A stretch of DNA of 64,000 bases, taken from JANWHZ01 sp035758575. GTDB lineage: Bacteria; Patescibacteriota; Saccharimonadia; Saccharimonadales; UBA4665. Positions 15,606 through 24,700 of this stretch are shown piece by piece. Location of the stretch: the NCBI GenBank assembly GCA_035758575.1, contig DASTXH010000066.1, positions 6,651 through 70,650 of the forward strand, given 5' to 3'. Made by a program: the position numbers and the translations under genes. Positions within the stretch are counted from its first letter, which is position 1. Each line of letters opens with the position of its first letter. The notes below the pieces were generated by a model that saw nothing but the letters and a program-made list of their open reading frames with translations, ran no database searches and was not told the DNA's origin.

Positions 15606-16618
15606 AGGTCGTTAAACAGTCGTGCTGACTTCTCAATCGAAAAATTCGACGCGATGTGTTCGCGACAATCTTTTGGCTTCAACGCATCGAGCTTTCTAAT
15701 CGCCTTAACGGCTTGTGCAATGTCCTCCACGATATATCCGGTTTTAGCGTCAACGACCAGCTCAGGTACTGCGCCACGGTTAAAAGCTACTACAGGCGTG
15801 CCTACGGCCATAGCTTCCGCCATGACACCCCCAAATGGTTCCTCCCACTTGATAGGAAAAAGCATTGCTCGAGCTTTCTTTAGTAAGTCGTTTCGCCCTC
15901 TATCGTCTACCTCACCCAGAAAAGTAACGTGTGCAGATTTGTCCATGAGCGGCTTAGCAACCTCGATATAGAACTGTTGGTCGCGGTATTTAACGTGCGC
16001 TGCGACCAACAGCCGCATGCCACATCTTCTGCTAATCTCTATCGCTTCTACAATACCCTTCTTGTCTGTAATTGTCCCTACGAACGCAAGGTAGTCTTCC
16101 TTCTTCTCGGTGTATGGGAACTGCTTAAGATCAAGGCCCTGATGGATCACTGAGGCTTTTTTTATCCATGGATACTGGCGGCGATGCTGATGGCTAACGA
16201 ATGTAAATGTTACATATGGCTCCGCCAGCTGCGTTAGACGCTGCACTGCCATGTCAGGGTGTGTGTAGAAGGTGAAGACGCTCTTCTGGCGTAAGAAGGG
16301 CGCTATGGCAAGATACGCATTTACTGAGTGCGCATGCACAATATCTACGGACTCATTTTGAGCCGTCAACGCACAATGTAGTGCCTGTGCAGTCTCGACG
16401 TCCATACTCACAGGACCTTTGACACGCTCAAAACTCTCACTAAATAAGCAGCGCAACTGTACCGGCAAAGGCGCGCGCGACCCACCTGGCGCAAACAGTT
16501 TTATCTCATGTACATGCTTTTGAGCTTCAATAAGGCTGTAAAGAAAGCGCTCAATGCCGCCGTACCCTACTGGCGGTGTTGGTATCCATGGCTTCGCGAG
16601 ATGCGCAATGTGTGGCAT
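15566..16618 (-). CDS. GT4-family glycosyltransferase
   Basis: A 350-residue GT-B retaining glycosyltransferase. The N-terminal domain opens PHIAHLAKPWIPTPPVGYGG with the glycine-rich acceptor loop. The C-terminal donor-binding domain has LAFVGTITDKKGIVEAIEIS and the E-x7-E signature EEPFGGVMAEAMAVGTPVVA (about residues 270-289). The ATG at 16616-16618 was chosen over a TTG two codons upstream. It probably transfers a sugar from a nucleotide-sugar donor to a surface glycan or lipid carrier in the cytoplasm. It follows the tuf terminator in the same direction; its 3' end overlaps the kinase gene by 40 bp. Confidence 0.88.
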   Translation of the reverse strand: MPHIAHLAKPWIPTPPVGYGGIERFLYSLIEAQKHVHEIKLFAPGGSRAPLPVQLRCLFSESFERVKGPVSMDVETAQALHCALTAQNESVDIVHAHSVNAYLAIAPFLRQKSVFTFYTHPDMAVQRLTQLAEPYVTFTFVSHQHRRQYPWIKKASVIHQGLDLKQFPYTEKKEDYLAFVGTITDKKGIVEAIEISRRCGMRLLVAAHVKYRDQQFYIEVAKPLMDKSAHVTFLGEVDDRGRNDLLKKARAMLFPIKWEEPFGGVMAEAMAVGTPVVAFNRGAVPELVVDAKTGYIVEDIAQAVKAIRKLDALKPKDCREHIASNFSIEKSARLFNDLYRTLQGSDSRNL

Positions 16619-16684
16619 AGTCAATCGTCTCCATTAGTTATTTGCTATACCCTGGTGCTGAAGTAGGAATTAATGTAATAACAG

Positions 16685-16719
16685 AAAAGAGCGCTCTTTT
16701 TAGAGTAGAGCGCTCTTTT
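16685..16719. terminator. Bidirectional terminator after tuf
   Basis: Two copies of the self-complementary AGAGCGCTCT (16688-16697 and 16707-16716) pair with each other. The stem extends with A on one side and T on the other, around a 9-nt loop. T-runs on both strands make it functional in either direction. It lies 24 bp after the tuf stop. Confidence 0.88.
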
Positions 16720-16742
16720 TTTGCTTTGCGGTTTCCTGGTGG

Positions 16743-17927
16743 TTACTTTTCAATGCGGGTAACAACACCAGCGCCGACTGTGCGGCCGCCTTCGCGGATA
16801 GCGAAGCGCAGACCCTGGCTCATGGCAATTGGAGCAAGCAGCTTCACCTTGAAGGTGATGGTGTCGCCTGGCATGACCATTTCTTTGTCGGCTGGCAGCT
16901 CAACTTCACCGGTTACGTCCGTGGTGCGGAAGTAGAACTGTGGCTTGTAGCCCTTGAAGAATGGCGTATGGCGGCCACCTTCATCCTTGGTGAGGATATA
17001 GACTTCAGCGTCGAACTCGGTGTGTGGCGTGATGGAACCTGGCTTAGCAAGCACCTGGCCGCGCTCGATGTCGTCGCGCTCGATACCGCGGAGCAGGATA
17101 CCAGCGTTGTCACCGGCCATGCCCTGGTCGAGAGTCTTCTTGAAGGCTTCGATGCCGGTAACGACCGACTTCTTGGTTGGGTGGATACCAACGATTTCAA
17201 CTTCGTCGTTGATCTTTACGATACCGGTCTCGATGCGGCCGGTAGCAACCGTACCACGACCCTTGATGGAGAAAACGTCCTCAATTGGCATCAGGAACGG
17301 CTTGTCCAGGTCGCGCTGTGGCTCTGGGATGTAGTCGTCCATAGCCTTAATGAGATCCATGATGGCATCTTCCGAAACAGCATCACCGTCAAGTGCCTTG
17401 GTGGCAGAGCCACGGATGATTGGGCAGTCGCGGTCAAATTCGTACTTGGCAAGCAGGTCGCGGATTTCTTCCTCGACAAGCTCTACCAACTCTGGGTCGG
17501 CAAGATCCATCTTGTTCATGAACACGAGAATCTTTGGTACGCCTACCTGACGAGCCAATAGTACGTGCTCGCGGGTTTGTGGCATAGGACCGTCAGCAGC
17601 AGATACGACGAGGATAGCGCCGTCGATCTGGGCGGCACCGGTAATCATGTTCTTGACGTAGTCAGCGTGACCAGGCATGTCAACGTGCGCGTAGTGGCGC
17701 TTTTCGCTTTCGTATTCCTGGTGGCTGGTCGCGATGGTAATACCGCGGGCGCGCTCTTCTGGAGCTTTGTCGATGTCTGCGTAAGCAACCGGCTTGTTAA
17801 CTTTGCCTGGAAGCTTCTTTGCAAGTACGGCGGTAATTGCAGCGGTGAGGCTGGTCTTGCCGTGGTCGACGTGGCCCATGGTGCCGACGTTCACGTGCGG
17901 CTTGCTGCGATCAAATGTATCTGCCAT
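16743..17927 (-). CDS. tuf: Elongation factor Tu
   Basis: EF-Tu delivers aminoacyl-tRNA to the A site. The 394-residue product has intact GTPase motifs: G1 GHVDHGKTSL (residues 18-27), G2 RGITI, G3 DMPGH, G4 NKMD and G5 GSATKA. Domains 2 and 3 follow with RGTVATGRIETG and the C-terminal RFAIREGGRTVGAG. The guanine-recognition motifs are canonical here, unlike those of the EF-G gene upstream. A strong promoter at 18014-18042 and an AAGGAG ribosome-binding site precede it. Confidence 0.99.
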   Translation of the reverse strand: MADTFDRSKPHVNVGTMGHVDHGKTSLTAAITAVLAKKLPGKVNKPVAYADIDKAPEERARGITIATSHQEYESEKRHYAHVDMPGHADYVKNMITGAAQIDGAILVVSAADGPMPQTREHVLLARQVGVPKILVFMNKMDLADPELVELVEEEIRDLLAKYEFDRDCPIIRGSATKALDGDAVSEDAIMDLIKAMDDYIPEPQRDLDKPFLMPIEDVFSIKGRGTVATGRIETGIVKINDEVEIVGIHPTKKSVVTGIEAFKKTLDQGMAGDNAGILLRGIERDDIERGQVLAKPGSITPHTEFDAEVYILTKDEGGRHTPFFKGYKPQFYFRTTDVTGEVELPADKEMVMPGDTITFKVKLLAPIAMSQGLRFAIREGGRTVGAGVVTRIEK

Positions 17928-18013
17928 TTGTTGGTGTCTCCTTACCTAAGGTGATTTGTTAGTTGTGTAAATGGTCGTGTAGGAGCAAAGCTCACACACA
18001 TGTGACAGGGGTT

Positions 18014-18042
18014 AGTGTACCGGAAAACGCTGTTCCTGTAAA
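18014..18042 (-). promoter_or_regulatory. Promoter of tuf
   Basis: On the minus strand: -35 TTTACA (18037-18042), a 17-nt spacer and -10 TACACT (18014-18019). Transcription would start near 18007, giving about 80 nt of leader. It lies inside the small frameshifted ORF's downstream flank. Confidence 0.7.
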
Positions 18043-18060
18043 GGCTTGGTGGGCAGAACT

Positions 18061-18245
18061 CTACTGCCTGTTTGGGCCGTAGTACGGCAGCAATCCGTTC
18101 TCGTCCTCTTCAACACCGAATCCCAGGGCATTTACTTCCGGAGAAGTCGGCATATCTAAAAGATCTGAGTAGTCGGGTATTTCAGTAGGGTGTACGTACT
18201 GCCCTGTGGAACGTCTTCATCTCTTTGAGGTATTGTTTCTGTCAT
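18061..18245 (-). pseudogene. Small unknown ORF with a frameshift between fusA and tuf
   Basis: An ATG at 18245, 12 bp after the fusA stop and preceded by AGGA and GGAG, opens MTETIPQRDEDVPQG. It then runs out of frame. If one G is restored in the G-run at 18202-18204 (CCC on the plus strand), the frame continues YVHPTEIPDYSDLLDMP and on to PYYGPNRQ and a TAG at 18061-18063. The result would be an acidic product of about 61 residues rich in proline, aspartate and glutamate. The frame past the shift is open and of coding character, so this is either a real small gene with a sequencing or assembly indel, a young pseudogene, or programmed frameshifting. No family recognised. Confidence 0.45.
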
Positions 18246-18257
18246 GCTCCGTTGGTC

Positions 18258-20345
18258 CTACTTGCCGTTTTTGGCAATGATGGCCTGCGCGACATGGTTC
18301 GGTACGTCGGCGTAGTGGTCGAGCTCCATGCTGGAGCTGGCGCGGCCTTGCGTCATGCTGCGCAGGTTGGTGGTGTAGCCGAACATTTCGCCAAGCGGCA
18401 CAAATGCGGTAATTTCCTTTACGCCCAACTGTAGGTCCTCCATGCTTTCGATGCGGCCACGCTTGGAGTTGAGGTCGCCAATGACGTCGCCCATGAAGTT
18501 GTCGGGTGTGACCACCACGACTTTCATGACCGGCTCCAGCAATACCGGACTGCCCTTCTTTACACCTTCTTGCAGTGCCATAGAACCGGCAATCTTGAAG
18601 GCCATTTCGCTTGAGTCAACTTCGTGGTACGAACCATCGTACAGCTCAACGCGGATATCTACGACGGGGAAGCCGGCGAGTACGCCATTGGCCATAGCCT
18701 CTTTGACGCCTTCCTCAACTGGCTTGATGTACTCACCTGGAACAACACCGCCCTTGATAGCGTTGATGAACTCGAAGCCCTTGCCGGCCTCGTTCTGGCT
18801 GAGGCGCAGCCATACGTCACCGTACTGGCCGCGGCCACCGCTCTGGCGGATGAACTTACCCTGAACTTCAACAGCATCTTTGCGGATGGTTTCACGGTAT
18901 GCAACTTGTGGTTGACCAACGTTGGCCTCCACGTTGAATTCGCGCTTCATGCGATCTACCAGGATTTCCAGGTGCAGCTCGCCCATGCCCGAAATGATAG
19001 TCTGGCCGGTATCGTGGTCGACATGAATGCGGAAGGTTGGGTCTTCTTCGGCCAGGCGTTGGAGCGCAATGCTCATCTTTTCCTGGTCGCTCTTGGTCTT
19101 TGGCTCGATGGCGATAGACACTGGCGGTTCTGGGAAAGTGATGCTTTCGAGTACGATTGGATTTGATGGATCGCACAGCGTATGCCCAGTGGTAGTGCCC
19201 TTGATGCCTACGGCCGCGACGATGTCACCGGCTGTTGCATCGGTAATGTCTTCGCGCTTATCAGCCTGCATGCGGACGATGCGGCCAACACGCTCTTTCT
19301 CACCCGTAGAGCTGTTTAGAATGTAGCTACCTGCCTGGAGTTTACCGGAGTAGACGCGCACGTAAGCAAGCTTACCTACAAAAGGATCGGTAGCAATCTT
19401 GAAGGCCAGGCCAGCAAAAGGTTCGCTTTCAGCGGGCTTGCGCTCAATTTCATCGCCGGTCTTTGGATGTGTGCCCCAGGTCGAACCACGGTCTTCTGGG
19501 CTTGGCAGCAGATCTACCACCATGTCCAGGACTTTCTCGACGATAACACCGCGGCCATCGCCACCAGTTACCGCAAAGAAATTGCCGGTGAGTACGGCAG
19601 CACGAATTGCATGCTTGATATCTTCGGTCGTCAGGCCTTCTTCGCCCACTTCCAGATATTTCTCAAGCAGCGTTTCGTCTTCGGCGACAGCGTTTTCAAT
19701 GAGCAGCGAACGATAGCGCTTTGCTTCGTCCAGCATATCTGCAGGGATTTCGCCCTCGATCAGCTCGTGGTCGGCAAACTCCTTGTAGGCGTATGCCTTC
19801 ATCCCCACGAGGTCGATGACGCCGTTGATGCTCTGTTCAAAACCAATTGGCAGATGCACCGGGAAGGCGCGGCGGCTGAGGCGATTGTGAATGCTCTCGA
19901 GCGACTTGTAGAAATCGCCGCCGGTCTGGTTGATTTTGTTGATGAAACAAATGCGCGGTACACCGTACTTGGTCGCCTGGCGCCACACGGTTTCGGACTG
20001 GCTTTCTACGCCCATCTTGCCGTCGAATACTACGACAGCTCCGTCGAGTACGCGCAAAGAGCGCTCTACTTCTACGGTAAAGTCGATGTGGCCTGGGGTG
20101 TCGATGATGTTGATCTGGTGACCCTTCCAGTAGCAGGTAACGGCAGCAGACACGATAGTAATACCGCGTTCGCGTTCCTGAGCCATCCAGTCGGTGGTTG
20201 TCTCACCTTCATGAACAGCGCCGATTTTGTGCTTTAGACCGGTACGGTACAAAATACCTTCGGTCGTCGTGGTTTTACCGGCATCGATGTGCGCGATAAT
20301 ACCGATGTTCCTTAGTTTTGCTAACGGATACTTTTTCTCTGCCAT
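18258..20345 (-). CDS. fusA: Elongation factor G with altered guanine-recognition motifs
   Basis: EF-G drives tRNA-mRNA translocation. The 695-residue product has G1 AHIDAGKTTTTEG (about 17-29), switch 1 RERGITI, G3 DTPGHIDFTVEVERSL, domain IV GGRGQYGDVWLRL and the C-terminal MAFKIAGSMALQEG. The start at 20343-20345 (MAEKKYPLAKLRN) follows an AAGG ribosome-binding site and is preferred to an upstream in-frame ATG. Unusually, the G4 motif NKxD reads INKINQTGGDF (Asp to Asn) and the G5 region, normally GSAFKNKG, reads AVTGGDGRG. Both normally contact guanine. The rest is full length, so it is probably the working translocase. It is downstream of rpsL-rpsG. Confidence 0.96.
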   Translation of the reverse strand: MAEKKYPLAKLRNIGIIAHIDAGKTTTTEGILYRTGLKHKIGAVHEGETTTDWMAQERERGITIVSAAVTCYWKGHQINIIDTPGHIDFTVEVERSLRVLDGAVVVFDGKMGVESQSETVWRQATKYGVPRICFINKINQTGGDFYKSLESIHNRLSRRAFPVHLPIGFEQSINGVIDLVGMKAYAYKEFADHELIEGEIPADMLDEAKRYRSLLIENAVAEDETLLEKYLEVGEEGLTTEDIKHAIRAAVLTGNFFAVTGGDGRGVIVEKVLDMVVDLLPSPEDRGSTWGTHPKTGDEIERKPAESEPFAGLAFKIATDPFVGKLAYVRVYSGKLQAGSYILNSSTGEKERVGRIVRMQADKREDITDATAGDIVAAVGIKGTTTGHTLCDPSNPIVLESITFPEPPVSIAIEPKTKSDQEKMSIALQRLAEEDPTFRIHVDHDTGQTIISGMGELHLEILVDRMKREFNVEANVGQPQVAYRETIRKDAVEVQGKFIRQSGGRGQYGDVWLRLSQNEAGKGFEFINAIKGGVVPGEYIKPVEEGVKEAMANGVLAGFPVVDIRVELYDGSYHEVDSSEMAFKIAGSMALQEGVKKGSPVLLEPVMKVVVVTPDNFMGDVIGDLNSKRGRIESMEDLQLGVKEITAFVPLGEMFGYTTNLRSMTQGRASSSMELDHYADVPNHVAQAIIAKNGK

Positions 20346-20365
20346 TGCAGCCTTTCTCGTTGATA

Positions 20366-20728
20366 TTACATGTTCACAAAATGCCGATAGTTTACGCCAC
20401 ATGCGCGAAACAGTTTCGTTATGGCATAACCTACGCGCCTCATACGGACAATGTTGTCCTCAAGGAAGCACCTCATGTCGCACGATTCGGCATTGTTATA
20501 GCTTAGCGCCAAGCCTTCGTTTTCACTTTTCTCGGTAGGTCCCTGAGACAGCGCATACGGTATTCCGGCGGCATTCAGCTGCTCAAGCAATGGCCCTTGC
20601 GAGACGGTGCGCAGTTGCCGCCCCTCGGCGACTACTGCGCACCAACCTGCAGCAGGACAGCCCTCACAGCCAATTCGGACTACTGTTTGTATAGGTACCG
20701 TATGCGACGAAGGTGCGCCCTCGGGCAT
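20366..20728 (-). CDS. Unknown protein between rpsG and fusA
   Basis: A 120-residue product of no recognised family. Its ATG follows the rpsG stop after one base (TAAC ATG) and its stop is 20 bp before fusA, so it lies inside the str operon and is probably co-transcribed and coupled. The sequence has six cysteines, including CEGCPAAGWC near residues 20-29 (three cysteines) and CDMRC near 83-87. These could bind metal or form disulfides. It has no signal peptide or membrane segment. Context suggests a ribosome- or redox-related role, but this is inference. Confidence 0.55.
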   Translation of the reverse strand: MPEGAPSSHTVPIQTVVRIGCEGCPAAGWCAVVAEGRQLRTVSQGPLLEQLNAAGIPYALSQGPTEKSENEGLALSYNNAESCDMRCFLEDNIVRMRRVGYAITKLFRACGVNYRHFVNM

Positions 20729-20729
20729 G

Positions 20730-21209
20730 TTAGCCCCGGGCGAAGTGTGCGAAGGCGCGGTTGGCTTCTGCCATGCGATGGGTATCTTCGCGTTTCTTTA
20801 CAGCGGCACCTTGGCCGTTGTAGGCATCAACGAGCTCAGCGGCAATGCGGTCGGTCATAGGAATGCCCTTGCGGGAGCGGGCTGCAGCGACGAACCACAT
20901 GGTAGTCAGGTGGTTTTGGCGCTGGCCTTTTACCTCAAATGGGATCTGGTAGTTCGCACCACCGACGCGACGAGAGCGGGTTTCCAGGTGTGGCTGGATG
21001 TTCTTGAAAGCTTTCTCAAACACTTCCAGTGGGTTCTGTACTTTCAGTTTGTCGGCAGCCTTCTGCATACCGTCATATACGAGGCGCTCTGCAAGCTGCT
21101 TTTTGCCATTCAGCATGATGCGATTGATCAGGCGCTGGACTTGGACTGAGTTGTAAGTGCGGTCGGCCGGAATATCGCGGACGAGCGCTTTGGTCTTATG
21201 ACGAGGCAT
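20730..21209 (-). CDS. rpsG: 30S ribosomal protein S7
   Basis: S7 nucleates assembly of the small-subunit head and lies near the E site. The 159-residue product starts MPRHKTKALVRDIPADRTYN and has LINRIMLNGKKQLAE, the loop VGGANYQIPFEV and the C-terminal KREDTHRMAEANRAFAHF. Length is normal. One-base overlap with rpsL. Confidence 0.98.
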   Translation of the reverse strand: MPRHKTKALVRDIPADRTYNSVQVQRLINRIMLNGKKQLAERLVYDGMQKAADKLKVQNPLEVFEKAFKNIQPHLETRSRRVGGANYQIPFEVKGQRQNHLTTMWFVAAARSRKGIPMTDRIAAELVDAYNGQGAAVKKREDTHRMAEANRAFAHFARG

Positions 21210-21622
21210 TATTTGCTCTCCTTCTTGGTACCGTACTTGCTACGGCTCTTCTTGCGGTTCTGTACGCCCTGAAGGTCGAGTGATCCACGGACGATGTGAT
21301 AACGCACACCTGGAAGGTCTGGTACGCGGCCACCGCGTACGAGTACTACGGCGTGCTCCTGTAGGTTGTGGCCTTCACCACCGATGTAGGCCCAGACTTC
21401 GTGGCCGTTTGAAAGGCGCACGCGGGCAACCTTACGCAAGGCTGAGTTTGGCTTCTTTGGTGTCTTGGTAGTGACCTTAACACAGACGCCGCGCTTCAGC
21501 GGAGCGGCTTTTTCATAATTTTTGGTCTTAAGGTTGTTGGTAATCCGCAGCAGCGCTGGTGACTTGCTCTTGGCTGTCACCTTGGAACGCGGCTTACGAA
21601 TAAGCTGGTTGATCGTTGGCAC
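21209..21622 (-). CDS. rpsL: 30S ribosomal protein S12
   Basis: S12 sits at the decoding centre and controls accuracy. The 137-residue product starts MPTINQLIRKPRSKV, has the decoding loops TPKKPNSALRK and GHNLQEHAVVLVRGGRVPDLPG, and ends SKYGTKK. It carries the roughly 13-residue insertion before KRGVC seen in Firmicutes-type S12. The lysine equivalent to E. coli K87 (RVKDLPG) is proline here (RVPDLPG). This position is a classical streptomycin-resistance site. The adjacent aspartate that can be methylthiolated is kept. First gene of the str operon. Confidence 0.98.
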   Translation of the reverse strand: MPTINQLIRKPRSKVTAKSKSPALLRITNNLKTKNYEKAAPLKRGVCVKVTTKTPKKPNSALRKVARVRLSNGHEVWAYIGGEGHNLQEHAVVLVRGGRVPDLPGVRYHIVRGSLDLQGVQNRKKSRSKYGTKKESK

Positions 21623-21728
21623 GTTGTCTCCTTATGTTCGTGTTCTGCTGCAGCGGGAGAGGCAGGCGGATGCCAACCTTGCCTGCCCCTGTATCCCGGC
21701 TCGGAACACTTACGTTTGTAATTTGCTT

Positions 21729-21757
21729 ATAGTATCAGTTTTCTTGTCTGTTGGCAA
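21729..21757 (-). promoter_or_regulatory. Promoter of the str operon (rpsL)
   Basis: On the minus strand: -35 TTGCCA (21752-21757), a 17-nt spacer and -10 TACTAT (21729-21734). The predicted start near 21722 leaves a 100-nt leader before rpsL. It separates rpsL-rpsG-fusA from rpoBC. Confidence 0.65.
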
Positions 21758-21777
21758 CAACTGATACGGATACGGCG

Positions 21778-24700
21778 CTACGCCGCTACTGCCTCTTCGG
21801 CTTCGTCCTCGGCCTTGAAGCCGGTACCTACCGGAATCTTACGGCCGATGATGACGTTTTCCTTCAGGCCATACAGTTTGTCTGTACGACCGCTGGTGGC
21901 CGCCGAGATCAGTACACGGGTTGTGTCCTGGAACGATGCAGCACTCAGGAACGAGTCGGTGCTGAGGCTGGCCTTGGTCAGACCAAGCAGCAGCTGATTT
22001 ACGACGGCGGGCTGTTTGCCTTCGCGGGCAAGTGTTTCGTTGGCCTCAAAGACAGCCTGTTTGCTGACGACGTCGCCAGTTACAAACTCGGTGTCGCCGG
22101 CGTCTTCGATCTGCACGCGGCCGAACATCTGGCGCACGATGATCTCAAGGTGTTTGTCGGCAATGTTTTGGCCCTGGCCTGCAAAAATGCGCAGGATTTC
22201 GTTCATGATGTAGCGCTGGGTAGATTCCACGCCCTGCAGACGCATCAGATCCTGCAAGTTGATAGAACCGCCAGTCAGGCGCTGGCCTGCAACGACAGTG
22301 TCGCCGTCGGTTACTAACAGCTGCTTGTAGCCCGGGATTTCGTAGCGGACAGTGCTTTGGCGGGAAGGTGTAATGATGACTTTCTTGCCCGCGACTTCTA
22401 TCTTGCCGGCAATCGGTGCCACGATGGGCTCCGAGCCGTCTTCCAGCGCGGCAACGACGTCGCCGATGGAAACATCCGACCCACTGGCAACTTGTGCTTT
22501 GCGTTCGCCCAAGCTAAAGGTAACATTGGCACCTTCGCTGGCAGCAATTTGCACTACATAGTACTCGCCTTCTTCCCAGACAGTTGCCGTACCGGCAATT
22601 TCCGACAAGTATGCCTGACCCTTTGGTGTGCGGGCTTCGAAAAGCTCCTCGATACGGGTAAGACCCTGGGCGGTTTCGTCAGCGACGAGGGCACCCGAGC
22701 GGTGCTTACTGTCCAGGCTCAGCTGGGTACCTGGCTCACCGATACTCTGTGCGGCGATAACGCCCACAGGATGGCGGTCGGCTACCAACAGGCCGGTAGC
22801 AGGATCAACACCGTACGACTTGGCGGGGATACCGCGGGCAGTCGTGGCACTGAGCACGCTCATGATCTTTACACCGTCTATTTTGCTATCGGCTTCGATA
22901 GCTTCGGCAGTTTCCAGGGTGATGAGCTGCCCCTTCTTGACGTACGAAGCGATATCCTCGGCTGCATAGCGGCCGGTTAGGCGCGATGCGTACGGAACGC
23001 CGATGGTGGCGGCGTCGGCACGGAGCATTGCAAAACCGGGGTCTTGCTCTTCGCTCTCTTCACTGAGCGTGAAGACATCTTGTGCCACGTCGACCAAACG
23101 GCGGGTTAGGTAACCGGCGTCGGCGGTCTTCAGGGCAATGTCGATGAGCGCCTTGCGGGTACCGCGGGTACCGGTAAAGTATTCCAGCGGGTCAAGGCCG
23201 GCAATGTAGCCAGACTTCACAGGCAGCTCGATGGTGCGGCCAGCAGCATCCTGGAACACGCCCAGCATACCGACACACATGTTCATCTGCGACAGGTTGC
23301 CGCGGGCGCCGGAGGCGATAGCGATAGCCGTGGTGGTGTCCATGGTGGTTAGCTGATCGGACAGCATGCCCTGAACGCGGTTGACGATCTTCGTCCAGTT
23401 TTCGATGGTCAGGCGATAGCGCTCGTCATCGGTAATGAAGCCCTGGTTGTATTGTTCGGCAATAGTTGCGGCGCGGGTGTCACCCTCGCTGAGCACACCG
23501 TCAAGGCCTGCGACCGGCACAAAGTCGGTCATGCCGATGCTCAGGCCGGACTGCGTCGCGTAGCGGAAGCCCAGGTCTTTCAGGCTGTCGGCAATTTCGG
23601 CAGTCTTGTCCTGGCCGTACTGGCCATACACGGCAGCCATTACCTTCTGCAGGCGCTTCTTGGTCATTGGCTCATCCTGGAATGGGAAATCTTCGGGGAA
23701 TGTTTCGTTGAACAACAGGCGGCCAAGGGTGCTGGTTTGCTGCTTACCGCGGAATGGTATGGTTACCAGGGTCTGCAGTTTGATGTTCCCGGCATCGAGT
23801 GCCAGGATAGCTTCATCGAGGCTGGAGAATACTCTGGCGTCTTTGCTCATACCCGGGCGGTCGTAAGTGAGGTAGTAACAACCGAGCACGATGTCCTGCT
23901 CGATGTGCAGGATGGGCGAACCATCGGCCGGCTTCAGCAGGTTGCGGTTGGCGGCCATGATGGTACGGGCTTCTTCCTGGGCCTCTTTGCTTAGGGGTAC
24001 ATGCACGGCCATCTGGTCGCCATCGAAGTCGGCGTTGAAGCCCTTACAGACGAGCGGATGCAGCTGAATAGCACGACCTTCGATGAGTATTGGACGGAAC
24101 GCCTGGATACTCAAGCGGTGCAGCGATGGCGCGCGGTTGAGCAGCACGAACTTGTCGCGGATAACTTCGTCCAGAGCGTCCCAAACGACGGTGTCACCGG
24201 TTTCGATCAGGCGGGAAGCCGAACGGATGTTGTGCGCTTGGTCTCGGGCGATCAGTTCGCCGATAACAAATGGCTTGAATAGCTCTAGCGCCATCATCTT
24301 CGGCAGACCGCACTGATCGATACGCAGCTCAGGGCCGGCTACGATTACTGAACGGCCGGAGTAGTCCACGCGCTTACCGAGCAGGTTCTGACGGAAACGG
24401 CCCTGCTTGCCCTTCAGCATATCGCTGAGGCTCTTCAGCCGGCGACGCTGGCCGGTAGCCGAAACGGCGCGGCCGCTGCGGGCGCTGTTGTTGTCTATCA
24501 AGGCATCGACGGCCTCTTGCAGCATGCGCTGCTCGTTGCGGCGGATTACTTCTGGTGCATTCAGCTCAATCAGCTTCTTTAGGCGGTTGTTGCGGTTGAT
24601 GACACGGCGATACAAATCGTTGAGGTCGCTGGTTGCAAAACGGCCACCGGTTAGCTGCACCATCGGGCGCAGATCTGGGGGAATCACACCCAGCACGCTG

